Shown here piece by piece: positions 8,173-15,962 of a stretch of 64,000 nt of DNA. Below the pieces are notes generated by a model. The model worked only from the letters and a program-made list of their open reading frames with translations, did not search any database and had not been told where the DNA came from. A program made the position numbers and the translations under genes. The stretch lies in contig NZ_JARVWQ010000002.1 of NCBI RefSeq assembly GCF_029846255.1, forward strand, positions 186,001 through 250,000, read 5' to 3'. The stretch's first letter is position 1, and every line of letters starts with the position of its first letter. This stretch comes from Amnibacterium sp. CER49 (GTDB lineage Bacteria; Actinomycetota; Actinomycetes; Actinomycetales; Microbacteriaceae).

Positions 8173-9978
8173 ATGACGTCCAGCGCACTCTTCGATGCCG
8201 CGCCCGGCGCCCACCAGGCCGCGAACCTGCCTCCCGCGTTCCCCGACCGCGCTCCCCGCGGGTCCGCGCCGAAGCTGCGGCAGTGGCAGGAGGAGGCGCT
8301 GCGCCAGTACTTCGAGCGCGAGCCCCGCGACTTCCTCGCCGCCGCGACGCCCGGCGCCGGCAAGACGACCTTCGCCCTGCGGCTCGCGAAGGAGCTGCTC
8401 GCCCGCGGCACCGTCGACCGGGTCATCGTGGTCGCGCCGACCGACCACCTGAAGCGCCAGTGGGCCGAGGCGGCCGAGCGCGTCGCGATCCACCTGAACC
8501 CGGTCTTCCGCAACGCGGACGGCTGGCTCGGCCGGCACTGGCACGGCGCCGCGCTCACCTACGCGCAGGTCGGCGTCGACGCGGCCGTGCACCAGCGGAT
8601 CACCGAGCAGGCCCGGACCCTCGTGATCCTCGACGAGGTGCACCACGGCGGCGACGCGCTCAGCTGGGGCGACGCGATGCGGCAGGCGTTCGGGAACGCG
8701 ACGCGGCGCCTGCTGCTCACCGGTACGCCGTTCCGCAGCGACACCGCCCCGATCCCGTTCGTCAGCTACGCGCCGGATTCCGACGGCATCCGCACGTCGA
8801 TGGCCGACTACACGTACGGCTACCGCCGGGCGCTCGAGGACGGTGTCGTGCGCCCGGTGCTGTTCCTCGTCTACTCGGGCTCGATGCGCTGGCGCACCTC
8901 CGCCGGCGAGGAGATGAGCGCGAGCCTCGGCGAGGCGACGACGAAGGACATCACGGCGCAGGCGTGGCGCACCGCGCTCTCGGCGGAGGGGGAGTGGATC
9001 CCCGCCGTGCTGCAGGCCGCCGACCAGCGCCTCACCGAGGTGCGGCGGCACGTGCCCGACGCGGGCGGCCTCGTCATCGCCTCCGACAAGACCGCCGCCC
9101 GTGCCTATGCCGCGCTGCTGCAGACGATGACGGGCGAGCCGGCCACGGTCGTGCTCTCCGACGAGAAGGAGGCGAGCGACCGGATCGCCGCGTTCTCCGC
9201 CGGCACCTCGCGCTGGCTCGTCGCGGTGCGGATGGTCTCCGAGGGCGTCGACGTGCCGCGGCTCTCCGTGGGGGTGTACGCGACGAACGCGTCGACGCCG
9301 CTCTTCTTCGCCCAGGCGATCGGCCGCTTCGTGCGGGCCCGCAAGCGGGGCGAGAGCGCGAGCGTCTTCCTGCCGAACGTGCCCGTGCTGCTGAAGCTCG
9401 CCGAGCAGCTCGAGCTCGAGCGCGACCACGCCCTCGATCGCCGCGAGGACGGCGACCCCGACGAGAACCGCGGGCTCGACGAGGACGCCCTCACCGCCGC
9501 GAACCGGCTCGAGAAGGCGTCCGAGTCGCTCACGCTCGACGGCTCGTTCCAGGCGCTCGGCAGCGACGCGAAGTTCGACCGGGTGCTCTACGACGGCGGC
9601 GAGTTCGGCTTCGAGGCCGAGGTCGGCAGCGAGGAGGAGCTCGAGTTCCTCGGGCTTCCCGGGCTGCTCGAGCCCGACCAGGTGCGCGACCTGCTGAAGC
9701 ATCGGCAGGCGCGGCAGCAGAAGCGCTCGACGCGCGCCGCGCCGCCGTCGGCGCCCGCGCCGGGGCCGCTGCAGGACATCCCCCTGCACCGGCGGCTCAA
9801 GGAGCAGCGGGCCCTGCTGAACGACCTCGTCGGGCTCTGGTCGCACCGCACGAACGCGCCGCACGGCTCGATCCACTCCGAGCTGCGCCGGCTCTGCGGC
9901 GGTCCCGCGGTCGCCCAGGCCTCGCCGGAGCAGCTGCAGGCGCGCATCGACCTGCTGCGCCGCCGCATCAACGGCTGA
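8173..9978 (+). CDS. DEAD/DEAH-box helicase, SSL2/XPB-like SF2 family
   Basis: A 601-residue superfamily 2 helicase. Motif I is ATPGAGKTTF (residues 58-67), motif II is LDEVHHGG (DEVH box), motif III is LLTGTPFRSD, and motifs V and VI are EGVDVPRLSVGVY and AQAIGRFVRARK. The order and the DEVH box match the SSL2/XPB-like group rather than RecQ or UvrB. A Glu/Arg-rich C-terminal region of about 180 residues, LDRREDGDPDENRGLDEDAL onward, is not a domain I recognise. Start ATG 8173, with TAGCCT 12 bases upstream. It opens a run of DNA repair genes reaching to recQ. Role probably in DNA repair or transcription-coupled remodelling (inference). Confidence 0.85.
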   Translation: MTSSALFDAAPGAHQAANLPPAFPDRAPRGSAPKLRQWQEEALRQYFEREPRDFLAAATPGAGKTTFALRLAKELLARGTVDRVIVVAPTDHLKRQWAEAAERVAIHLNPVFRNADGWLGRHWHGAALTYAQVGVDAAVHQRITEQARTLVILDEVHHGGDALSWGDAMRQAFGNATRRLLLTGTPFRSDTAPIPFVSYAPDSDGIRTSMADYTYGYRRALEDGVVRPVLFLVYSGSMRWRTSAGEEMSASLGEATTKDITAQAWRTALSAEGEWIPAVLQAADQRLTEVRRHVPDAGGLVIASDKTAARAYAALLQTMTGEPATVVLSDEKEASDRIAAFSAGTSRWLVAVRMVSEGVDVPRLSVGVYATNASTPLFFAQAIGRFVRARKRGESASVFLPNVPVLLKLAEQLELERDHALDRREDGDPDENRGLDEDALTAANRLEKASESLTLDGSFQALGSDAKFDRVLYDGGEFGFEAEVGSEEELEFLGLPGLLEPDQVRDLLKHRQARQQKRSTRAAPPSAPAPGPLQDIPLHRRLKEQRALLNDLVGLWSHRTNAPHGSIHSELRRLCGGPAVAQASPEQLQARIDLLRRRING

Positions 9979-9988
9979 CCCCTCCACG

Positions 9989-10110
9989 TTCGCGGATCCG
10001 GAGTTCTGACGCGGATCCGGAAGAACTCGGCGACACGCCGAGCCGGGGGCCACGGAGACGGCGTGTCGCGCAGGAACTCCGGACCCGCGAGAGATTTCCG
10101 GATCCGCGAA
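9989..10110. repeat. Nested inverted/direct repeat element in the helicase-glycosylase gap
   Basis: The gap starts and ends with exact 14-base inverted repeats, TTCGCGGATCCGGA at 9989-10002 and its complement at 10097-10110. The core CGCGGATCCGGA is repeated directly at 10010-10021 and, degenerate, in reverse near 10079-10090. Inside are GCGACACGCC (10030-10039) and its complement (10060-10069). The strand can fold into one long branched hairpin. It may be a mobile palindromic (REP-like) element or a structured terminator; no poly-T follows. Confidence 0.7.
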
Positions 10111-10121
10111 GGTGGCGGCCG

Positions 10122-10127
10122 TATCGT
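10122..10127 (+). promoter_or_regulatory. Candidate -10 box, near-leaderless
   Basis: TATCGT ends 8 bases before the ATG at 10136; no ribosome binding site lies in between, so a leader of about two bases is predicted. Confidence 0.4.
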
Positions 10128-10135
10128 CCCGGGCG

Positions 10136-11050
10136 ATGCAGACCTTCCTGCCGTACCCGTCGTTCGCCGAGAGCGCGGCCGTGCTCGACAGCCCGCGCCT
10201 CGGCAAGCAGCGCGTCGAGACCCTGCAGATCCTCCGCGCCCTGATCGTGCCCACGTACGGCTGGCAGCGGCACCCCGCCGTGCAGATGTGGCGCGGCTAC
10301 GTCCCGGCCCTCACGGCCTACGGGCTCGTGATGACCGACACCTGGCGGGAGCGCGGCTACGGCGACACGGTGCGCGACCAGCTCGTCGAGTTCGCGCCGG
10401 AGGTCGACGGCCGCCCCCAGGACGAGCTCGCCGCCGACGGGCTGATGCCGCCGTGGCTCGGGAACGAGGAGCTGCACCGCAGCCACCGCTCGAAGCTGAT
10501 CGCCAAGGACCCGGCCTTCTACGGCCCCGCGTTCCCCGGCACTCCTGACGATCTCGACTACCTCTGGCCGCACCCGGACCACGCCGCGCCGACCGTCCCC
10601 GACGAGCCGCTCTGGGTGCTCCGCGTCGACGACCTGCCGACGTGGCGCGAGGCGGGCCTCGTCGGCATCCCGCTGCTGAACCCGCGGGCGACGCTCCGCG
10701 CGCAGCCGCCGGATCCGGAGACCGGCGAGGAGCAGCCGCCCGTCCTCCGCTCGTCGCCCGCGTGGCGGCAGCAGCTGCAGCAGCTCGAGGAGCGCCTCGA
10801 GCCCGGCACGGTCGTCGGTGTGCTCGGCGAGGACCCGGGCCTGCTCCACCTCGCCGAGATCACCGGCCCGCTCGCCACCGTCACGATCGACGGGGTCGAC
10901 TTCGCCGCGCGGGCCGCCCGCTGGGAGGGCAACGTGGAGCGGAGCGCGCTGCCGGTGCCCGCTGCGCTGCAGAACCCGCGGCGGCTGTTCGCCGTCGAGC
11001 CGCCCCGGAGCCGGGACCCCTTCGCCGCGGCTGCGATACTGCATCCATGA
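10136..11050 (+). CDS. MSMEG_6728-type / pyrimidine dimer DNA glycosylase-like protein
   Basis: A 304-residue protein. The first 140 residues, from MQTFLPYPSFAESA and LDSPRLGKQRVETLQILRAL to HPAVQMWRGY, match from memory the actinobacterial MSMEG_6728 family, related to the Pyr_excise (T4 endonuclease V-like) fold. In that fold the N-terminal residue and a nearby Arg act on cyclobutane dimers; here Thr follows Met, compatible with an exposed alpha-amine after Met removal. The C-terminal half (about 160-304), with WVLRVDDLPTW and LEEISG-like strands, is unassigned. The stop overlaps the next start by 4 bases (ATGA). Position among repair genes supports a DNA-damage role, but activity is inferred only. 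Confidence 0.7.
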   Translation: MQTFLPYPSFAESAAVLDSPRLGKQRVETLQILRALIVPTYGWQRHPAVQMWRGYVPALTAYGLVMTDTWRERGYGDTVRDQLVEFAPEVDGRPQDELAADGLMPPWLGNEELHRSHRSKLIAKDPAFYGPAFPGTPDDLDYLWPHPDHAAPTVPDEPLWVLRVDDLPTWREAGLVGIPLLNPRATLRAQPPDPETGEEQPPVLRSSPAWRQQLQQLEERLEPGTVVGVLGEDPGLLHLAEITGPLATVTIDGVDFAARAARWEGNVERSALPVPAALQNPRRLFAVEPPRSRDPFAAAAILHP

Positions 11051-12114
11051 CCGACGTCCGCCGGCCGACCTCCGAGCAGGTGCGTCGCTGGCGGGGGTAC
11101 CTGGCCGACGAGCGCGCCGAGGCCGCCGTCTACCGGGACCTCGCCTCGCGCCGCACCGGCCCCGACCGCGAGATCCTGCTCGAGCTCGCCGACGCCGAGG
11201 GCCGCCACGAGCAGCACTGGGTCGAGCTGCTGGGCGGGGAGGCCACGCGGCCGACCCGGGTCGGCCTGCGCACCCGACTGCTCGGCTTCCTCGCCCGCCG
11301 GTTCGGCACCGTCTTCGTGCTCGCGCTGCTGCAGCGCGCCGAGGGCCGCTCGCCGTACGCGGACGAGCTCGACGCGACCCCGCAGATGGCCGCGGACGAG
11401 CGGATCCACGAGGAGGTCGTCCGCTCGCTGGCGATGCGGGGCCGCAACCGCATCTCGGGCACGTTCCGCGCGGCGGTGTTCGGGGCGAACGACGGCCTCG
11501 TCAGCAACCTCGCGCTCGTGCTCGGTGTGGGCGCCACGGGCGTCGACACCCGCGTGGTGCTCTTCACGGGTGTGGCCGGGGTGCTCGCGGGCGCGCTGTC
11601 GATGGGCGCGGGCGAGTACGTCTCGGTGTCGTCGCAGCGCGAGCTGCTGCGGGCGTCGACCCCGTCGGCGGCGTCGCGGGCGGCGCTGCACCTCATCGAC
11701 CTCGACGAGAACGAGGTCGCGCTCGTCTTCCGGGCGCGCGGCATGTCGGCGGCCGAGGCGGATGCCGAGGCGCGGGCGCTGCTCACCGAGCGCCGGTCGT
11801 CCGGGTTGCCGGACGACGAGGTCGACGTGGAGACGATCGGCACGCCCTTCGGCGTCGCCCTGTCGAGCTTCGCCTTCTTCGCCTCGGGCGCGATCGTGCC
11901 GATCCTGCCGTACGTGTTCGGCATGTCCGGCCTGCCCGCGGTGCTGCTCGCCGCAGCCCTCGTCGGCATCGTGCTGCTGTGCTCCGGCGCGGTCGTCGGG
12001 CTGCTCTCGGGCGCGCCGATGGTGGCGCGGGCGCTGCGGCAGCTGTCGATCGGCTGGGGTGCGGCCGCGGTCACCTACCTGCTCGGCCTCGGCTTCGACG
12101 CCCTCACGCACTAG
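11047..12114 (+). CDS. Ferritin-like / VIT1-CCC1 fusion iron transporter (MbfA-like)
   Basis: A 355-residue membrane protein fusing an N-terminal rubrerythrin/ferritin-like four-helix domain (about residues 1-135) to a VIT1/CCC1 transporter domain. The ferritin part has ADERAEAAVYRDLA and ADAEGRHEQHWVE, spacing Glu and His residues as di-iron ligands. The transporter part begins GTFRAAVFGANDGLVSNLAL, the VIT hallmark, followed by ALSMGAGEYVSVSSQREL and three hydrophobic helices at the end. Known erythrin-VIT proteins (MbfA) export iron and protect against peroxide. It is translationally coupled to the glycosylase-like gene, linking iron detoxification with DNA protection (inference). Confidence 0.85.
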   Translation: MTDVRRPTSEQVRRWRGYLADERAEAAVYRDLASRRTGPDREILLELADAEGRHEQHWVELLGGEATRPTRVGLRTRLLGFLARRFGTVFVLALLQRAEGRSPYADELDATPQMAADERIHEEVVRSLAMRGRNRISGTFRAAVFGANDGLVSNLALVLGVGATGVDTRVVLFTGVAGVLAGALSMGAGEYVSVSSQRELLRASTPSAASRAALHLIDLDENEVALVFRARGMSAAEADAEARALLTERRSSGLPDDEVDVETIGTPFGVALSSFAFFASGAIVPILPYVFGMSGLPAVLLAAALVGIVLLCSGAVVGLLSGAPMVARALRQLSIGWGAAAVTYLLGLGFDALTH

Positions 12115-12134
12115 CCGACGCCGCGTCCGGCCGA

Positions 12135-12198
12135 CGCGCGGTAGCCGTGGCGTCGCGCGGTACGCATGCGTACCGCGTCATGCCACAGCTACCGCGCG
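12135..12198. repeat. Nested palindrome between ferritin-VIT gene and dnaE2
   Basis: The arms 12135-12151 and 12182-12198 pair at 16 of 17 positions. Between them, 12156-12177 is a perfect 22-base palindrome built on CGCGGTACGCA. Both flanking genes end here, so a bidirectional terminator is the simplest reading, though no T-tract follows either arm. Recombination or a cruciform protein site is also possible. Confidence 0.7.
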
Positions 12199-12200
12199 AC

Positions 12201-12250
12201 GAGGGCGAAGGTGAGGGCGAAGGCGAGGGCGAGCGGCGAGGGCGAGGGCG
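12201..12250 (+). repeat. Purine-rich short tandem repeat (GAGGGC/GAAGGC units)
   Basis: Fifty bases of degenerate six-base units, GAGGGC and GAAGGY with one GAGCGGC interruption, running directly up to the dnaE2 stop codon. The strand is almost pure purine plus C every sixth base. It looks like a slippage-prone microsatellite and could vary in length between strains. Confidence 0.75.
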
Positions 12251-15200
12251 TCAGCGGAAGTCGCGGGAGGCGTGCCGCACGCCGAGGACGAGCCGCTCGA
12301 AGCGGTCGGCGACGATGTTGACGACGCCCTCGGGCGAGCGCTCGAGGATGCCGCGGACGATCATCGACGGCGCCTCGCGGGCCACCCGCCGGTAGCGCTG
12401 CCACACGCCGACGCTCGCGATGACGTTGATCATGCCGGTCTCGTCCTCGAGGTTGAGGAACGTGATGCCGCTCGCCGTCGCGGGCCGCTGCCGATGGGTG
12501 ACGACCCCGCCGACCTCGATGCGCCGGCCGGTCTCGGTGCTGCGCAGCTGCAGCGCGGTGAGCACCCCGCGGCGCGCCAGGTCGGGCCGCACGTGCGCGA
12601 GCGGGTGGTCGTCGGGCGAGATGCCGGTGGCCCAGAGGTCGGCGGCGACCAGGTCCATCGCGGTCGGCTCGGGCAGCAGCGGCGGCTGCACCGAGATCGA
12701 GGTGTGCGGCAGGTACTCGGGCCGCTCCTCGGCGGCGGGACCGGCCTCCCAGAGCGCCTCGCGCTGGTTCAGCCCGAAGCCCGAGAAGGCGCCGGCGGTG
12801 GCGAGCGCCTCGAGCTGCGCCGCCGAGAGCCCGACCCTTCGGGCGAGGTCGCGGAGCCCCGAGTACGGCCCGGCCGCCTCGCGCTCGAGCACGATGCGGG
12901 TCGCGAGCGCCTGCCCGATGCCGGTGACGCCCGCGAGCCCCAGCCGGACCGCGAACGCGCCGTCGCGCCGGTGCTCGGCGTCGCGGACGGGCGCCTCGCG
13001 GTCGAACCGCGGTGGCACCGGCGGCTGCTCCGGGTCGAGGCACCGGTCGCTGCCGCCGACCGGACGACGGAGATCCTGAGTCTCGGCAGCCGGATGCCGA
13101 TCCAGGCCGGTCGTGCGGGGCGACTCCGTCGTCCGGTCGGCGTCGAGCGGCTCGAGGCCCGCGTCGGCGAGCGAGGCGTTGATGTCGGGGCGCCGCACCT
13201 GCACGCCGTGCCGCCGCGCGTCGGCGGTGAGCGAGGCGGGGGAGTAGAAGCCCATCGGCTGCGCCCGCAGCAACGCGGCGAGGAACACCCCCGGGTAGTG
13301 CAGCCGCATCCACGCGCTCGCGTAGACGAGGAGCGCGAAGCTGAGGCTGTGGCTCTCGGCGAAGCCGAAGTTCGCGAACGCCTGGATCTTCAGGTAGATC
13401 TCGTCGGCCGTCTCCGGGTCGATGCCGTTCATGGCCATGCCCGCGTAGAGCTTGTCGCGGAGCGACTCGATGCGCTCGATGCCCCGCTTCGAGCCCATCG
13501 CCCGGCGGAGCAGGTCGGCGTCCTCGCCCGTGCAGCCGCCCACCGCCATCGCGGTCTGCATGAGCTGCTCCTGGAAGATCGGCACCCCGAGCGTGCGGGA
13601 GAGCACCGGCTCGAGCAGCGGGTGCAGGTACGTGACGGGCTCGTCGCCGAGCCGCCGCCGCACGTACGGGTGCACCGCGCCGCCCTGGATGGGGCCCGGG
13701 CGGATCAGCGCCACCTCGATCACGAGGTCGTAGAAGCGCCGCGGCTGCAGCCGCGGCAGCGTGCCCATCTGCGCGCGGCTCTCGACCTGGAACACCCCGA
13801 CCGTGTCGGCGCGGCACAGCTGGTCGTAGACGCCCGCCTCCTCCTTCGGGATCGTCTCGAGCGTCCACCGCTCGCCGGTGTGCTCGGCCGCGAGGTCGAA
13901 CGCGTACTGCAGCGCCGCGAGCATGCCGAGGCCGAGCAGGTCGAACTTCACGAGGCCCATCCACGCGCAGTCGTCCTTGTCCCACTGCAGCACGGTGCGG
14001 CCCTCCATGCGCGCGTGCTCGACGGGCACCACCTCGCCGACGGGCCGGTCGGTGAGCACCATGCCGCCGGAGTGGATGCCGAGGTGCCGCGGGAAGGTGA
14101 GCACCTGCGAGGCGAGGTCGACGACGGGGGCGGGGATGTCGTGGTCGTCGCTCTGCGTGAACCCGCCCCAGCGCTCGATCTGGCGGCTCCACGCGTCCTG
14201 CTGCCCGGTCGAGGCGCCGAGCGCCTTCGCCATGTCGCGCACCGCGTTCTTCGGCCGGTACGTGATGACGTTGGCCACCTGCGCCGCGTTGCGCCGGCCG
14301 TACCGCTCGTAGACGTGCTGGATGACCTCCTCGCGGCGGTCGGAGTCGAAGTCGACGTCGATGTCGGGCTCCTCGTCGCGGAGGCTCGACAGGAACCGCT
14401 CGAACGGCAGGTCGAAGAAGATCGAGTCGACCGCGGTGATGCCGAGCAGGTAGCAGACCGCCGAGTTCGCCGCGGAGCCGCGGCCCTGGCAGAGGATGCC
14501 GCGGCTCTTCGCGAACTGGACGATCTCGTGGACGATGAGGAAGTAGCCGGGGAAGTCCTTCTCCTCGATGACGGCGAGCTCGCGGTCGATGCGGGCGAGG
14601 TCGGCTGGTGAGGCGCGCGGGTACTTCACGGGCACCGCGTCGAGCACGAGCCGCCGCAGCCAGCTCATCGGCGTGTGCCCCTCCGGCACCGGCACCTTCG
14701 GCAGGCCCGGCTTCAGGCTCTTCAGCGCGAACCGGGTCTCGGCCGCGATCTCGAGGGTGCGCTCGACCGCGCCGGGGTAGCGGGCGAAGCGGAGGCGCTG
14801 CTCCGCGCCGCTGCGCAGGGGTGACGGGGCGGCGGGCAGCCAGCCGTCCATCTCGTCGAGGCTGCGCCGGGCGCGCACCGCCGCGAGCGCCGAGGCGAGC
14901 CGCCGCCGCTCGGGCGACGCGGCGTGCGCGTTCGCGGTGGCGACCACCGGCAGCCGCCGCTCTCCCGCGAGCGCGAACAGCGCGTCGTTCGCCGCCGCGT
15001 CGAGCGGGGCGCCCCCGTCGAACAGCTCGACGACCACCGCGTCGCGCCCGAACGCGTCGACGAGCCGGTCGAGCTCGCGGGCAGCGGCAGCGGGATCGAG
15101 CCCGGACTCCGCGACGAGCGCCTGCCGCACCCGCCCCTTGCGGCAGCCGGTGAGCGCGATCACGTGCCCCGCGAGCCGCTCGACGAGCGACGCCTCGTCG

Positions 15201-15733
15201 TACACCGGCCTGCCCTTCTCGGCGCCCGGCGCGAGGTGCGCCTCGGTCATCGCGGCGGCCATCGCGTGGTACCCGGCCGCGCCGCGCGCGAGCAGCAGCA
15301 GGTGCGAGCCGTCCGGGTCGGGCACGCCGTTCTGCGGCGCGCCGAGCCCGAGGGAGAGCTCGGCGCCGAACACCGTGTCGACGGGGTGCTGCTCGGCGGC
15401 CTCGGCGAGCCGGACGGACCCGTAGAAGCCGTCGTGGTCGGTGAGCGCGAGCGCTGCGAGGCCGAGCCGGCTCGCCTGCTCGAGCAGCTCCTCAGGGGAG
15501 GAGGCGCCGTCGAGGAAGCTGAAGTTCGAGTGCGCGTGCAGCTCGGCGTACGGCACCGCGTCGACCGCCGGCTCGGGCGGCGGCACGTCCTGCGCCCGGT
15601 AGGGGTGGCGCTTCAGCGACCAGGCGGGGCTGTCGCCGCCGTCCGCGGCGACGGGTGGGCCGCCCGGCCGCCGGGAGTCGGACAGGCGCCGCTCGAACTC
15701 CGACCAGGGGATCGGGGGGTTGCTGTAGGCCAC
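12251..15733 (-). CDS. dnaE2: Error-prone DNA polymerase DnaE2 (SOS mutasome)
   Basis: A 1160-residue C-family polymerase used for damage-induced mutagenesis with ImuA' and ImuB. The N-terminus NPPIPWSEFERRLSD is diagnostic of DnaE2. The PHP domain begins YAELHAHSNFSFLDGA; the palm has CQGRGSAANSAVCYLLGI and PDIDVDFDSDRREEVI with the catalytic aspartates; helix-hairpin-helix LGLAGVTGIGQAL and a C-terminal OB fold follow. About 65 extra, Arg/Pro/Glu-rich residues lie before the helix-hairpin-helix (about 12958-13155), making it longer than the usual roughly 1080. I start at GTG 15733: a further GTG upstream lies inside the LexA box. A GATACT -10 box ends 6 bases before this GTG, so the mRNA is probably leaderless and LexA-repressed. 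Confidence 0.95.
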   Translation of the reverse strand: MAYSNPPIPWSEFERRLSDSRRPGGPPVAADGGDSPAWSLKRHPYRAQDVPPPEPAVDAVPYAELHAHSNFSFLDGASSPEELLEQASRLGLAALALTDHDGFYGSVRLAEAAEQHPVDTVFGAELSLGLGAPQNGVPDPDGSHLLLLARGAAGYHAMAAAMTEAHLAPGAEKGRPVYDEASLVERLAGHVIALTGCRKGRVRQALVAESGLDPAAAARELDRLVDAFGRDAVVVELFDGGAPLDAAANDALFALAGERRLPVVATANAHAASPERRRLASALAAVRARRSLDEMDGWLPAAPSPLRSGAEQRLRFARYPGAVERTLEIAAETRFALKSLKPGLPKVPVPEGHTPMSWLRRLVLDAVPVKYPRASPADLARIDRELAVIEEKDFPGYFLIVHEIVQFAKSRGILCQGRGSAANSAVCYLLGITAVDSIFFDLPFERFLSSLRDEEPDIDVDFDSDRREEVIQHVYERYGRRNAAQVANVITYRPKNAVRDMAKALGASTGQQDAWSRQIERWGGFTQSDDHDIPAPVVDLASQVLTFPRHLGIHSGGMVLTDRPVGEVVPVEHARMEGRTVLQWDKDDCAWMGLVKFDLLGLGMLAALQYAFDLAAEHTGERWTLETIPKEEAGVYDQLCRADTVGVFQVESRAQMGTLPRLQPRRFYDLVIEVALIRPGPIQGGAVHPYVRRRLGDEPVTYLHPLLEPVLSRTLGVPIFQEQLMQTAMAVGGCTGEDADLLRRAMGSKRGIERIESLRDKLYAGMAMNGIDPETADEIYLKIQAFANFGFAESHSLSFALLVYASAWMRLHYPGVFLAALLRAQPMGFYSPASLTADARRHGVQVRRPDINASLADAGLEPLDADRTTESPRTTGLDRHPAAETQDLRRPVGGSDRCLDPEQPPVPPRFDREAPVRDAEHRRDGAFAVRLGLAGVTGIGQALATRIVLEREAAGPYSGLRDLARRVGLSAAQLEALATAGAFSGFGLNQREALWEAGPAAEERPEYLPHTSISVQPPLLPEPTAMDLVAADLWATGISPDDHPLAHVRPDLARRGVLTALQLRSTETGRRIEVGGVVTHRQRPATASGITFLNLEDETGMINVIASVGVWQRYRRVAREAPSMIVRGILERSPEGVVNIVADRFERLVLGVRHASRDFR

Positions 15734-15739
15734 GGCAGC

Positions 15740-15745
15740 AGTATC
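15740..15745 (-). promoter_or_regulatory. -10 box of dnaE2, abutting the LexA operator
   Basis: On the minus strand GATACT ends exactly 6 bases before the dnaE2 GTG. Its first two bases are the last two of the LexA box, so bound LexA would cover the promoter core. Confidence 0.55.
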
Positions 15746-15759
15746 GAACACGTGTTCGA
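15744..15759. promoter_or_regulatory. LexA/SOS box controlling dnaE2
   Basis: TCGAACACGTGTTCGA is a perfect 16-base palindrome and matches the actinobacterial SOS box TCGAAC-n4-GTTCGA. It ends 10 bases before the dnaE2 start. The divergent udgX start is 203 bases away, too far for simple steric repression of that gene. Confidence 0.93.
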
Positions 15760-15962
15760 GAAGCGCAAAGGGAAACGCTGATCAGGGGCCGAATTACATC
15801 GGTGGCATTCGGGGCCGACCAGCCTATGCGCCCGGAAGGCCGACCGCGATCCGGCGCGCGGGCCGGGATCGGCACGGAGCGCCCGCTGCCGCCCGAGAGG
15901 CCGGAGCACGGTCGGCAGGCGCCGTGGAGGGCCGCGCCGTACGGTGGCCGCGGAGGCCGACG

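Noticed and set aside
12201-12250. CRISPR-like repeats
   Set aside because: Units are six bases with no spacers and no cas genes are present; it is a microsatellite.
12958-13155. Frameshift or pseudogene in dnaE2
   Set aside because: Reading frame is continuous and both flanks match DnaE2 in the same frame, so this is an in-frame insertion.
12272-14611. Long open frame on the plus strand opposite dnaE2
   Set aside because: Its translation is Arg/Ala/Gly/Val-rich with no motifs and mirrors dnaE2; GC-rich codon bias keeps antisense frames open. Similar long frames opposite treS, the PBP and the SNF2 gene were rejected for the same reason.
15751-15753. Upstream GTG as the dnaE2 start
   Set aside because: It lies inside the LexA box and before the -10 hexamer, so it would not be in the mRNA; the GTG at 15733 gives the usual DnaE2 N-terminus.
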